Notes: generated by a model from the sequence alone, not told the origin. A stretch of 61,401 nucleotides of DNA from Pantoea stewartii subsp. stewartii (GCF_008801695.1 NZ_VZPF01000023.1:1-61401); one strand, 5' to 3'. Positions 7,437-14,806 are shown, numbered from the stretch's first letter. Numbers and translations are program-made.

Positions 7437-7701
7437 CCGCTGCTGTCGATGTCACACCACCCTCACCTCAGAGGATAAATACCATTACGGCGCTAACTGC
7501 AACCAGTGTGAATGCGATATCGAATGGGAGAATCATGAGCGACACAACCCAATCAAGTCAGCCTACTGGCGATGGCGGGCAATCTGTTATTGCCTGCGTT
7601 GGCTGTGGAATAAGCCTCAAACCATTCGAGGTATATGCCTGCACCGATTGCCTCAACTTCTGGCTGATGTCAGATCCAAACGGGCTAATGGGAGAAGATG
7701 A
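7429..7701 (+). CDS. Small zinc-finger-like protein
   Basis: 90 residues starting MNDRCCRCHTTLTSED with two cysteine pairs (CCRC, CNQCEC) that could bind one zinc ion. The C-terminal half is unusually Trp- and Arg-rich (SAYWRWRAICYCLRWLW). It overlaps the next gene by 167 bp in another frame, so its tail may not be under normal selection. Start and N-terminus are convincing, the C-terminus less so. Confidence 0.5.
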   Translation: MNDRCCRCHTTLTSEDKYHYGANCNQCECDIEWENHERHNPIKSAYWRWRAICYCLRWLWNKPQTIRGICLHRLPQLLADVRSKRANGRR

Positions 7702-7714
7702 TGAAATCACCTAG
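7535..7714 (+). CDS. Small zinc-ribbon protein nested over the previous gene
   Basis: 59 residues (MSDTTQSSQPTGDGGQ...) with CVGC and CTDC pairs 13 residues apart, a likely zinc ribbon. GGGAGAATC lies directly before the ATG. It reads in a different frame from 7429-7701. Both frames have plausible starts and cysteine pairs, so the two genes are probably both real and overlapping. Confidence 0.55.
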   Translation: MSDTTQSSQPTGDGGQSVIACVGCGISLKPFEVYACTDCLNFWLMSDPNGLMGEDDEIT

Positions 7715-7943
7715 GATTCTTGTTTTGGGAATGCTTCCAGTACTAATGGAGCGATCTCTTTCTCATGTCGCAGAGTTGGTTTTATTATCAAGGGAGATAG
7801 CTCGAAATAGTCTGATTGAAGATGCGCCAGCTTCAGCCATAAATTGTAAATCCGTCGAAAGCTGGCAAGAAAAGCCAAAAAGAAATGGGGGGTTCGCTGC
7901 CGCAAGAAGAGCTGCAAAGAAAAAAAGGAGGCGTCATGGCTAA
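7698..7943 (+). CDS. Unknown small protein with basic tail
   Basis: Up to 81 residues, hydrophobic helix near the N-terminus (ILVLGMLPVLM) and a strongly basic end (AAARRAAKKKRRRHG), suggesting nucleic-acid binding. GGGAGAAG lies just upstream. It overlaps NinG by 8 bp. The role is unknown. Confidence 0.5.
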   Translation: MMKSPRILVLGMLPVLMERSLSHVAELVLLSREIARNSLIEDAPASAINCKSVESWQEKPKRNGGFAAARRAAKKKRRRHG

Positions 7944-8514
7944 AGGCTTAAAACAGCCGAAGCTGAGAAAATGCAAAATCTGTCCTGAAAAATTTATCCC
8001 CCGCAACAGCCTCCAGACCGTCTGTTCTCCCAAATGTGCCATCCAACTCGCAAACCAGATATCCGAGCGCAAGCAAGAGCGCCTGGAGAAAGAGCAGCGC
8101 GCTGCATGGAACAAACGCAAAGCCGATGTAAAGCCGTTAAGCCACTGGATAGCTATGACCCAGCGGGCGTTTAACGATTACATCAGGGCGAGAGATGGTG
8201 ATGTCTGTATAAGCTGCGGGAGCACAACGGCGGTCAGTTACCACGCCGGGCATTTTCGGACGACTGCAGCGGCTTCGCAGTTACGTTTCAACGAGGATAA
8301 TGTTCACTCACAGTGCGCATCCTGTAATACCCACCACTCCGGCAATATCGGACCCTACCGCATCAACCTCATAGCAAAAATCGGCATTCAGCGCGTCGAG
8401 GCGCTCGAATCAGATAACAACCCTCACCGATACACCCGTGATGAACTGTACGCGATTAGAGCGCATTACAGGGCTTTGACGCGGGCATTGGTTAAACAGA
8501 GAGAGGCAGCCTAG
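7936..8514 (+). CDS. ninG: NinG/Rap recombination endonuclease
   Basis: 192 residues. Typical NinG: N-terminal zinc-like CKICPEKFIPRNSLQTVCSPKC, a Lys/Arg-rich linker, and an HNH-type core with CISCGSTTAVSYHAGHF, FNEDNVHSQCASCNTHHSGN. In lambda Rap is a structure-specific nuclease resolving recombination intermediates. The ATG at 7936 follows GGAGGCGTC; the frame extends upstream but only within the preceding gene. Confidence 0.92.
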   Translation: MAKGLKQPKLRKCKICPEKFIPRNSLQTVCSPKCAIQLANQISERKQERLEKEQRAAWNKRKADVKPLSHWIAMTQRAFNDYIRARDGDVCISCGSTTAVSYHAGHFRTTAAASQLRFNEDNVHSQCASCNTHHSGNIGPYRINLIAKIGIQRVEALESDNNPHRYTRDELYAIRAHYRALTRALVKQREAA

Positions 8515-8516
8515 TT

Positions 8517-8717
8517 ATGAATCAAATTATCCTAAATCAGCCTTTAAGAAAATTATCGCTAAATAGCAGCCTCAGTCAGAGATGTTTCAAATGCAAAGGC
8601 GAAAAACTATTGCCTGATTACTCATGCATTCAATGGGGATCGCCAACACTCACTGGCAATGTTGCGAAGAAAGTATGCGATCGCTGCGGCGGAATTGGGG
8701 TTGAGGCTAAACCATGA
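8517..8717 (+). CDS. Small zinc-binding protein
   Basis: 66 residues with CFKCKGEK and CDRCGGIG, two CxxC units like those of DnaJ-type zinc fingers or of short phage zinc proteins. It starts two bases after ninG stops and overlaps the next start (ATGA). Function unknown. Confidence 0.6.
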   Translation: MNQIILNQPLRKLSLNSSLSQRCFKCKGEKLLPDYSCIQWGSPTLTGNVAKKVCDRCGGIGVEAKP

Positions 8718-8845
8718 CTGAATACCTCAAAGCCAAATGGCGTCGGCTACTTTACCAGTTTCGGCCAATTTACCCAGTAATCCAGCCAGCACACATCCAG
8801 AGTTGGGATGCGATGCCCCGAAAAAACCGCAGGAGTAAGTCATGA
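8714..8845 (+). CDS. Very small basic protein
   Basis: 43 residues (MTEYLKAKWRRLLYQF...), basic and aromatic. It is coupled on both sides by ATGA overlaps with the preceding zinc protein and the following gene, which supports translation. No function recognised. Confidence 0.5.
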   Translation: MTEYLKAKWRRLLYQFRPIYPVIQPAHIQSWDAMPRKNRRSKS

Positions 8846-9246
8846 AAGCAATCAGCTTTGATAGCGGCATTGAGCAGGTCAAAGTCGCACTCAACAATCA
8901 GCCAACACTTTCCATCCGTGAGATTCAACGCATCTTCCTTTGTTCACTTCCAACCGTCCGTAAAGCGATCAAGGCCATGATTGACCTTGGCGTCATTTAC
9001 GAAATCAACGGCTATCAGGGCAAGCGCTACGTGAAGGAATCACCCAGCGAGCGCCAGCTTTTGAAGATGGAGCGAATCCGCGAGCGTGATTTAGCGCGGC
9101 GAGAAGCCCGACGCAATGCCAGAACAATGGTTTTCCTGTGCAAGGGAAAAACCACAGAAGGTAATCGCATCTTCCAGGAGTGCAAAACGAACAGCCCCAT
9201 ACAGCGCATGGATGACCTTCTGCGCGCCACCGGTAAGTTTTACTGA
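8842..9246 (+). CDS. Predicted winged-helix DNA-binding phage protein
   Basis: 134 residues. LSIREIQRIFLCSLPTVRKAI followed by MIDLGVIYEINGYQGKRYV reads as a winged helix-turn-helix. A long charged helix follows (MERIRERDLARREARRN). It may be an early regulator, but no direct family name comes to mind. AGGAGTAAGTC before the ATG is a good ribosome site. Confidence 0.6.
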   Translation: MKAISFDSGIEQVKVALNNQPTLSIREIQRIFLCSLPTVRKAIKAMIDLGVIYEINGYQGKRYVKESPSERQLLKMERIRERDLARREARRNARTMVFLCKGKTTEGNRIFQECKTNSPIQRMDDLLRATGKFY

Positions 9247-9259
9247 CCAAGAGGTGTCT

Positions 9260-9499
9260 ATGAACATTCAGCGATGGGTAGAGCGTTTTGAAGGCCTTAT
9301 GGAAGAAATGGAGATGGATGGCGTGGACCCGGTCAACGTGGTCATGAACATGTGCCGCTGTTACGTGGAAGACTGCGCGGAAGACTCGAAGGGCGACAAC
9401 AACGCCGTCATCTGGTCATTTGAAGACGGGCAAGACCTGGTCATAGCGCTGACACCTTCTGAAGAGTGTTCCGGCACGATGAATAAACAACTGCATTGA
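9260..9499 (+). CDS. Unknown small acidic phage protein
   Basis: 79 residues (MNIQRWVERFEGLMEEMEMDG...), acidic and helical, with GAGGTGTC just upstream. Not recognised. The frame is open further upstream but only across the preceding gene. Confidence 0.6.
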   Translation: MNIQRWVERFEGLMEEMEMDGVDPVNVVMNMCRCYVEDCAEDSKGDNNAVIWSFEDGQDLVIALTPSEECSGTMNKQLH

Positions 9500-9512
9500 T
9501 ATTTGAGAGGGA

Positions 9513-9872
9513 ATGAGCGTGAAAAATTACAGCGAGATGAGTGATTTTGAGATTAACGGCATGGTCGCGGCTGCGACACAGAAATTTGGTGATTACACAC
9601 AAGCCAGAGGACTGACGTTCATTCACGAATATGGTGAGCCGACAGGTGAGTTTGGTTCCATGTGTCTTGGCTGGAAAGAGTTCAACCCATGTGGTTCATG
9701 GGCTGATGCGGGCCATATCATTGAAGAGAATGATATTTCTTTGCGGAAGCTTTATGGATCAGGATGGAGAGCTATCAAAGAATGGGGAGATTCACACGAA
9801 CATGATAGCGAAAGCCCATTGCGCGCTGCCATGATTGTTTTCCTGATGATTCATGAGGCCAAGGATGAATGA
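9513..9872 (+). CDS. ninX: NinX-like protein (DUF2591)
   Basis: 119 residues. MSDFEINGMVAAATQ near the start, FNPCGSWADAGHIIEENDIS in the middle and RAAMIVFLMIHEA at the end match the DUF2591/NinX pattern of lambdoid phages. Role unknown. GAGAGG lies upstream of the ATG. Confidence 0.75.
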   Translation: MSVKNYSEMSDFEINGMVAAATQKFGDYTQARGLTFIHEYGEPTGEFGSMCLGWKEFNPCGSWADAGHIIEENDISLRKLYGSGWRAIKEWGDSHEHDSESPLRAAMIVFLMIHEAKDE

Positions 9873-10107
9873 CCTCAGGCAATACTGGCAATTACTCCGA
9901 CTCAGCAGCAAAGCATTAAACATTCCATTCAGCACCGATTACACCCTTCTGAAAAACAAATCCAGATTAACCAGAGGCAACCATGAAGAACGAACAGTTC
10001 ACGCAGCTGACAACCTGTGCGCGCAAATCGGAAGTGAAGAAGCGTTACCTCGGCAAAGTGCAGATCATAACCCCATTGCAACGCGCCTGGGTTCGGTGCC
10101 TGCTTGA
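9865..10107 (+). CDS. Possible small protein overlapping the antiterminator start
   Basis: 80-codon frame starting MNDLRQYWQLLRLSSKALN, overlapping the ninX stop and running 125 bp into the next gene. GAGG six bases before the ATG supports initiation, and the first 40 codons fill the otherwise empty gap. The out-of-frame overlap makes the C-terminal half doubtful. Confidence 0.35.
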   Translation: MNDLRQYWQLLRLSSKALNIPFSTDYTLLKNKSRLTRGNHEERTVHAADNLCAQIGSEEALPRQSADHNPIATRLGSVPA

Positions 10108-10597
10108 TGTATGGGGCGAGAAGTACGGCGGTTCAGAAGGGCCAGATACGCAGAAATGCAGCGTCATTGGTCGCCTGATGGTCCGCAAAGAGTGGAATGA
10201 CCGCGAATCAGAGCGGATAATTCAGACAGTCGAAAACCTTCACAAGCAGGGCTACAGCGGGAACGAGTTGTTCCTGAAAGCAAAGCAGATACTCAGTCCG
10301 GGTAATTCAGTCAGCAATCTTCTCGACCGCGCCAACGACAAAGAAGATGCTGATTTGGTTGAATCCGTCATGTGTAAGCTGTTTGCGCCAAACAATCCCA
10401 TCCGCGCTGTAGCTATTAAATACTACTGCGATCGCAAGAGCTCGCAAGATATTGCCAGAGAGTTGTCTAAACTTACCGGTGTGGAGTTCGAATACTGCCG
10501 GTGGCGTATCAGATGGTGCCGGGAACTGCTTGAGGCTGCGGTTTATCACGCAGTGAAGAAAGAAATTGGTGCTAAAAGTCACGATATTGCTGCTTAG
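9983..10597 (+). CDS. Q-type late antiterminator (DUF1133-like)
   Basis: 204 residues, last gene of the early operon. The run TPLQRAWVRCLLDVWGEKYGG, IGRLMVRKEWND and VAIKYYCDRKSSQDIARELS followed by CRWRIRWCRELLEAAVYHAV fits DUF1133 proteins annotated as antitermination protein Q. It would load at the promoter downstream (10621-10650) and let RNA polymerase pass the terminator at 10730 and later ones. Position directly before a promoter-terminator pair and the lysis genes agrees. Family assignment is from memory. Confidence 0.75.
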   Translation: MKNEQFTQLTTCARKSEVKKRYLGKVQIITPLQRAWVRCLLDVWGEKYGGSEGPDTQKCSVIGRLMVRKEWNDRESERIIQTVENLHKQGYSGNELFLKAKQILSPGNSVSNLLDRANDKEDADLVESVMCKLFAPNNPIRAVAIKYYCDRKSSQDIARELSKLTGVEFEYCRWRIRWCRELLEAAVYHAVKKEIGAKSHDIAA

Positions 10598-10620
10598 TTG
10601 TTTCTATCGTGCAAATAAAT

Positions 10621-10650
10621 TTGCAAAACACGCCGAGTACCTGGTATAAA
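10621..10650 (+). promoter_or_regulatory. Predicted late promoter (PR'-like)
   Basis: TTGCAA (10621-10626), an 18-base spacer AACACGCCGAGTACCTGG, TATAAA (10645-10650). It lies 23 bp after the Q-like gene and about 80 bp before an intrinsic terminator, as PR' does relative to tR'. The spacer is nearly repeated at 16457 and 29387. Confidence 0.65.
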
Positions 10651-10729
10651 TCTGTTATGCTCGGGACAGAAGTAGTTGAGCAACACAATTAACACAGTAC
10701 CTTTTCCTGCTTAGAAAGGCTGCAACGTA

Positions 10730-10768
10730 AACGCCCTCCAGAGTGAACCGCCTGGCAGGGCGTTTTTA
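10730..10768 (+). terminator. tR'-like intrinsic terminator
   Basis: AACGCCCT (10730-10737) pairs with AGGGCGTT (10757-10764), followed by TTTTTATTT. It should stop late transcripts unless the Q-like protein has modified the polymerase. Confidence 0.8.
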
Positions 10769-11275
10769 TTTATGTGTCTTTTCGCGATGGTAGACCATGG
10801 CGAGAGGGCATGAGCATTAAAGCTTAAAATAAGTACCCTGCAGGCGCGGGCTTATAATCCGCCGTTAGCTCCACGAAACGGAGCCCATAACAGATAGGTT
10901 GCCTGACGTGGGATCGCTTGGCGATGAACTCGTGTTGTGAAACAGGCGGCCTATCGTTGTGGTGAGTGCGGAGGCTGATCCGCAATGGTTAGAGGGTGCT
11001 GTTGACTCCAGTGTATCTCCAATGTCTGATACGGTTCGCGGCCGTAAATCCTCCCGAGGCACAAAGCAGACAAAGCCGGAATCAGTCCCGGCCATCACAC
11101 ATAATTTGCTCTGGGCGGACCCGCCATGCTGTTAATCGCACTTGCGTCAGAGTAATCTTAAAAATGTGATTTATTGCAAAAACGCATTTGGCAATATTCA
11201 GTAAATTTACTACTGCCCCTTCAAGAGCTAAGCCATTGCGAGTGCCGGAGATAAGCGCCGGGTGGGGCATCAAAC
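10769..11275 (+). other. Structured non-coding late leader
   Basis: No convincing gene on either strand. Several hairpins are visible: GCTCC/GGAGC (10867-10883 area), a long-range pair ATAGG-t-TGCCTG near 10895 with CAGGCGGCCTAT near 10945, GCGGA/TCCGC near 10968-10983 and GCCGG/CCGGC near 11074-11091. No tRNA could be recognised. It may be a leader RNA or small RNA transcribed from the late promoter when antitermination is active. Confidence 0.4.
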
Positions 11276-11303
11276 AAAAAAGGGTCGCTTTCGCGGCCCT
11301 TTC
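11276..11303 (-). terminator. Terminator, best in leftward direction
   Basis: AGGGTCGC (11281-11288), TTTC loop, GCGGCCCT (11293-11300). Leftward it is followed by six T (11281-11276); rightward only by TTTC. It fits the 3' end of the reverse gene at 11354-11644. Confidence 0.7.
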
Positions 11304-11353
11304 TCGTATTTGACTCTCAGACTAAAGAATGACGATCACCTTGCCTGCATAGC

Positions 11354-11644
11354 TTAACGAAGCGTCAACGGTCTTTGAGTCAAACCTATCGTGTCGTAAA
11401 AATATGTCGTGAAAATGGGCGATGGTTGAATGGTGGAACATTCAGCCAACATTTTGCTCATGGATTCAATCACGAACAAAACCGAGGCCCATCCAGTCTG
11501 ATCAGACGGGTTTAAAGTAAGTCGGATTTGTTCAATAAGCAACGGCAATATTCTTAATTTTTGAACAAGTCCCTCAAAAGTGAGGGTCGCTTTATCGCGG
11601 CCTGGCTTGGTCTGTTTGACCTTGTTGGTCAGGTGCTTGTACAC
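11354..11644 (-). CDS. Hypothetical protein on reverse strand of late leader
   Basis: 96 codons from GTG at 11644, with AGGTGG 6 bases upstream. The protein is helical (FEGLVQKLRILPLLIEQIRL, GWASVLFVIESMSKMLAE) and looks like genuine coding sequence. It lies opposite to all late genes and ends just before a leftward intrinsic terminator, so it is probably an independently expressed cargo gene, perhaps active in the lysogen. No homologue comes to mind. Confidence 0.5.
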   Translation of the reverse strand: MYKHLTNKVKQTKPGRDKATLTFEGLVQKLRILPLLIEQIRLTLNPSDQTGWASVLFVIESMSKMLAECSTIQPSPIFTTYFYDTIGLTQRPLTLR

Positions 11645-11675
11645 ACGCAGCCACCTATGTGGTGGAGACTAAGCA

Positions 11676-11978
11676 ATGGCAAACGGGATTGATTTCGTAC
11701 CGGCGTTGCTACTGGCGATAATCATGACTCTCGTAGGTTCGGTGGCGAAGTATGCTAACAGGGCTGAGACGGACAAGATCCGATTAGTCAACCATGTTCT
11801 GATTTCGCTTTTCGCAGGCGCTATGATGTTTTTATATGGACTGCATGAAGAATGGTCGATGTATTTACTCGGCATCGGATGCGGTTTGGCTGGATGGCAG
11901 GGGGCGGCGATCATAAAGCGCATACATCCTCCCGGTTTCAGCCAGGAAGATAATGGTGACAACGATGGCACAAACTGA
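11676..11978 (+). CDS. Holin
   Basis: 100 residues with three predicted membrane segments: FVPALLLAIIMTLVGSVA (about 7-24), VLISLFAGAMMFLYGL (43-58) and MYLLGIGCGLAGWQGAAII (62-80), and a short charged C-terminus. Placed directly before a second membrane protein, the lysozyme and Rz/Rz1. It would form inner-membrane lesions that release or activate the endolysin. GGAGACTAAGCA precedes the ATG. Confidence 0.8.
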   Translation: MANGIDFVPALLLAIIMTLVGSVAKYANRAETDKIRLVNHVLISLFAGAMMFLYGLHEEWSMYLLGIGCGLAGWQGAAIIKRIHPPGFSQEDNGDNDGTN

Positions 11979-12297
11979 CATCAGATTAGGGCGTCTGGTA
12001 ATTAACGTGATGCCCGTCTTTTTCATGATACTTACCGCTGTAATGTGCACCCAATTCCAGAAGACCACCGACAGCAATGATTCGGCGGTGGAGCTGGCAA
12101 TGAAGGTGCAGAAAGAAAATTCAGACCTGTCACGGCGTATTGCGGCCACTGAGCTGCGCGCGCGTGATGCAGAGAAAAGGGCGCTGACCGATACTACGCC
12201 TGATAAGGGGGTGAATGTGATCATCATTAACCCCGGTTCAAAGCAACCCAGTTCACTCCCGTCAAAGTCCTACGCTGACCTGAACTACCCACTTTAA
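11965..12297 (+). CDS. Membrane-anchored coiled-coil protein of lysis cassette
   Basis: 110 residues from ATG 11965 (an ATG at 11953 is also possible). One membrane segment, VINVMPVFFMILTAVMCTQF, then a coiled-coil-like stretch VELAMKVQKENSDLSRRIAATELRARDAEKR. It overlaps the holin end. It may be an antiholin or accessory lysis protein; this is inferred from topology and place only. Confidence 0.6.
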   Translation: MAQTDIRLGRLVINVMPVFFMILTAVMCTQFQKTTDSNDSAVELAMKVQKENSDLSRRIAATELRARDAEKRALTDTTPDKGVNVIIINPGSKQPSSLPSKSYADLNYPL

Positions 12298-12306
12298 GGA
12301 TTCTCT

Positions 12307-12780
12307 ATGAGCCAAATCGCTCAAATGCTCCGTGCTGATGAGGGGTTTAGCCCTGCGCCATACATCGACACGGAAGGTTATCCGACTATTGGAACTGGCC
12401 TCCGGATAGGCCCAAAAGGCGCAAAGTTGGCGAATTACACATTCAGCATCAGCCCTGGCATCTCAGATGCCTGGATGCAGGAAATCGCGAACGGATACCG
12501 ACAGAAGTTGGCAGCAAATCCCAAAATTGCGCAGGCATGGCAAGCCTGCGATGAAGTTAGAAAAGACGTTCTTCTCAATATGGCTTATCAAATGGGCTCC
12601 ACGGGGTTGACTGGCTTTACAACCACACTGTCCCTGATAGCTAAAAAGCAGTTCCAGCAGGCCGCCACTCAAATGCTTAACAGCCTGTGGGCGCGGCAAA
12701 CTCCACTCCGTGCAGCGAGACTCGCCAACGTTATGACTATCGGTGACTATCGCGCATACAGCCAATGGTTCAAAGTATGA
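12307..12780 (+). CDS. Endolysin, T4-type lysozyme (GH24)
   Basis: 157 residues. The N-terminal LRADEGFSPAPYIDTEGYPT carries the catalytic triad Glu12, Asp21 and Thr27 with exactly the spacing of T4 lysozyme (Glu11, Asp20, Thr26). It cleaves the NAM-NAG bond in peptidoglycan. No signal sequence is seen, so release depends on the holin. AAGGATTCTCT precedes the ATG. Confidence 0.92.
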   Translation: MSQIAQMLRADEGFSPAPYIDTEGYPTIGTGLRIGPKGAKLANYTFSISPGISDAWMQEIANGYRQKLAANPKIAQAWQACDEVRKDVLLNMAYQMGSTGLTGFTTTLSLIAKKQFQQAATQMLNSLWARQTPLRAARLANVMTIGDYRAYSQWFKV

Positions 12781-12995
12781 AACTCATCGATAACCTGCCT
12801 CAACTATGGAAAATGTGGTCAGTTCGCATCCTTGCGATTCTGGCTCTGGTTGCGTCGGTATGGGACCAAATCCCTGACAACGTGAAAGCCATGATCCCCG
12901 CGCAATACCTCGGTTATATCGTGGCGTTTGTGTCAGTGTGCGGCATCATTGCGCGCGCGATTAAGCAGTTTGAAAATAACGACACGCCGAAATGA
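12777..12995 (+). CDS. Small membrane protein of lysis cassette
   Basis: 72 residues, start overlapping the lysozyme stop (ATGA). Two likely membrane segments: VRILAILALVASVWDQI and YLGYIVAFVSVCGIIARAI. Similar small proteins occur between endolysin and Rz in many phages and are annotated as holin-like. Its exact part in lysis is not known. Confidence 0.7.
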   Translation: MKLIDNLPQLWKMWSVRILAILALVASVWDQIPDNVKAMIPAQYLGYIVAFVSVCGIIARAIKQFENNDTPK

Positions 12996-13534
12996 ACATC
13001 ACATCAGCATTCTCACCTGGCTGGAAAGGCGCAGGAATAGCATTGCTGATTGGTGCTTTGCTGGGCGCTGCCGCGTCATGGTGGATTGCTGATAAAGCGC
13101 ACACTGCCGAGATGGCGACACTGAACAACAAAACCACCTCAATGCTTAAGCAGGCAAGCGATGAAGCAAGCCTTCAAAGGGACAGGAATGCTCAACTGGA
13201 GCATGACTTCGCCAGCCTGATCGCAGCCAAAGAAGCACAGCATACGCAGGAGTTAAACGATGCCCTCGCTCAAAACAAAACTTTGCGTGATGCTGTTACC
13301 AGTGGTAATCGCGAGTTGCGCCTCGCAAAAGCCGACTTTGCCACCTGCAACGTGTCAAAAGGTGCAATTGCCAGCGCCGCCAGCATGGGCGATGGAACCG
13401 AAGTCAGATTCAGTCAGGATTTTGGACGAAACATTTACGACATCCGCGCCGGTGCAATAACTGACCAGAAGAAGCTTGATGTGCTGCAAAGCTATATAAG
13501 GGCTGAGCAGGATGCCGGATTAATTGCCAAATAA
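12992..13534 (+). CDS. Rz: i-spanin Rz
   Basis: 180 residues. N-terminal membrane anchor GIALLIGALLGAAASWWIA followed by a long helical periplasmic domain. With Rz1 it spans the periplasm and fuses inner and outer membranes in the last lysis step. The gene overlaps the previous one by ATGA and contains the whole Rz1 gene in another frame, the classical nested arrangement. Confidence 0.9.
   Translation: MNITSAFSPGWKGAGIALLIGALLGAAASWWIADKAHTAEMATLNNKTTSMLKQASDEASLQRDRNAQLEHDFASLIAAKEAQHTQELNDALAQNKTLRDAVTSGNRELRLAKADFATCNVSKGAIASAASMGDGTEVRFSQDFGRNIYDIRAGAITDQKKLDVLQSYIRAEQDAGLIAK
13260..13460 (+). CDS. Rz1: o-spanin Rz1 nested in Rz
   Basis: 66 residues in the +1 frame within Rz. Lipoprotein signal MPSLKTKLCVMLLPVVIASC with lipobox VIASC, then a Pro-rich mature part (KPTLPPATC, LPAPPAWA). 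It would be an outer-membrane lipoprotein that partners Rz. Nested location and composition are typical. Confidence 0.88.
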   Translation: MPSLKTKLCVMLLPVVIASCASQKPTLPPATCQKVQLPAPPAWAMEPKSDSVRILDETFTTSAPVQ

Positions 13535-13698
13535 CGCCATTACAAAGCTCACCCTCCAGTGGGCTTGATAATGCTGTTGCAGCCAGCAGGTTTCGAGCGC
13601 CGGTGAGAGCCATGCGAACCAAATAAAGACCCTGAATCTCACCATCCTTCCCAAAGCGCACCCCACGCGCTGAAAATCGACGAGAGCCTTACAGAAAG

Positions 13699-13764
13699 TG
13701 AGCCTGAGAAATGCCGTTAAAGTCGGCGGACTCTCTCGGGCGGCATTTCTGTGGGACAGGCTCA
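13699..13764 (+). promoter_or_regulatory. Long hairpin before the KilA-N gene
   Basis: TGAGCCTG and AGAAATGCCG (13699-13716) pair with CGGCATTTCT (13741-13750) and CAGGCTCA (13757-13764). That is an 18-bp stem interrupted only by a 6-base bulge, with a 24-base loop, followed by TTTTCT. It starts 165 bp after Rz and ends 20 bp before the KilA-N start, so it could end lysis transcripts or control translation of the downstream gene. Confidence 0.6.
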
Positions 13765-13784
13765 TTTTCTGAAAGGTAAACGCA

Positions 13785-14504
13785 ATGCAATTAGTTATCT
13801 CAGAAGTAACTGTTAAGCAGGATAAAGATGGTCGTCATTGCCTGAACGATTTGCAAAGAGCGGCGGTTAATGCAGAGGGTGAGTCTCGATCTGCAAGGTC
13901 GATGGAAGTACATGAATTCATGCGCCGCCCCGAGACTAAGGCGCTGATTGAGTTGCTGGAGAAAGAAACTACGGGAAAAGCACGTAGTTTGCCGGTGCTG
14001 ACGATACAAGGTCGAAATGGTGGCACATATGTTTGCAAAGAGTTGGTTTATGCCTACGCGATGTGGATTAGCCCAAAATTCAATCTTCACGTTATCCGCA
14101 CGTTTGATGCGGTTGCCGCAAAGGAGAAAATACGCGTTTCATACCGCGATACTGCGCGCCTTGAATATAAGCCTATGACCGATGCTATCAAGTGTGAGCG
14201 TGAAGCGCAGGGCAAGCAGATATCTCCGCATCACTTTAGCAATGAAGCCGACCTTATCAACCGCATTGCATTGGGCATGACCGCAGCCAAGTTCAAGGTT
14301 CACCATGAGATCGGCAAAAAAGAGAACATGCGTGACTACCTTACCGTCGAGCAAATTCACTGTGTGACCGAGTTGCAGCGTGCCAATACCGTCTTCATAT
14401 CAATGGGCTGGGACTTTGAGCAGCGTAAAGAAGCCCTTAAAGGCATCTTTGATCGTAAGCATCGCCTGCCATTAATCGAAGAACAACAGCGACTGGTGGC
14501 CTGA
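13785..14504 (+). CDS. KilA-N domain protein (possible antirepressor)
   Basis: 239 residues. The KilA-N DNA-binding domain covers about residues 1-115, with GGTYVCKELVYAYAMWISPK and FNLHVIRTFDAV as its signature end. The C-terminal part (EQIHCVTELQRANTVFISMG) resembles antirepressor-type tails. In P22 and related phages such proteins inactivate repressors or act as late regulators. Its place after lysis genes, behind a strong hairpin, is unusual. GAAAGG precedes the ATG. Confidence 0.8.
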   Translation: MQLVISEVTVKQDKDGRHCLNDLQRAAVNAEGESRSARSMEVHEFMRRPETKALIELLEKETTGKARSLPVLTIQGRNGGTYVCKELVYAYAMWISPKFNLHVIRTFDAVAAKEKIRVSYRDTARLEYKPMTDAIKCEREAQGKQISPHHFSNEADLINRIALGMTAAKFKVHHEIGKKENMRDYLTVEQIHCVTELQRANTVFISMGWDFEQRKEALKGIFDRKHRLPLIEEQQRLVA

Positions 14505-14505
14505 T

Positions 14506-14682
14506 ATGAATGGAACATTCAGTCTGCAAAAAGCCAAAGATGTAGAAGCCCGGTTAAGAACTGCTGAAGAAGCTATCTCGTCAGGACTCATCGGTGAGGG
14601 CATCTACTGGGTACAGATGGCGATAAACATCATTGAGAAAGAGCGCGGCATCCAACAGACGGACTTTAGAAAAAATGGCTGA
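14506..14682 (+). CDS. Unknown small phage protein
   Basis: 58 residues (MNGTFSLQKAKDVEARLRTAEEA...), helical and amphipathic. It begins one base after the KilA-N stop and overlaps the next gene by 8 bp. Function not recognised. Confidence 0.5.
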   Translation: MNGTFSLQKAKDVEARLRTAEEAISSGLIGEGIYWVQMAINIIEKERGIQQTDFRKNG

Positions 14683-14806
14683 CGAAGAATTTAATCTGGA
14701 TTTCATCGGCGATTTAGACGCAGCCGAAAAACGAGCAAAAGAAACGGCAGAACGCCAGCCTGATATCGATGAAGGTGAAGCCGACTGCGAAGGCTGTAAA
14801 ATCTGA
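14675..14806 (+). CDS. Very small acidic protein
   Basis: 43 residues (MADEEFNLDFIGDLDAAEKR...), rich in Asp and Glu, ending CEGCKI. Overlaps the previous gene. Proteins of this kind are frequent in phage lysis regions; the function is unknown. Confidence 0.5.
   Translation: MADEEFNLDFIGDLDAAEKRAKETAERQPDIDEGEADCEGCKI

Noticed and set aside
10865..11098. 77-codon minus-strand frame in the late leader
   Set aside because: No ribosome site, composition dominated by Ser/Thr/Gly as in random frames, and it lies fully within the hairpin-rich block.
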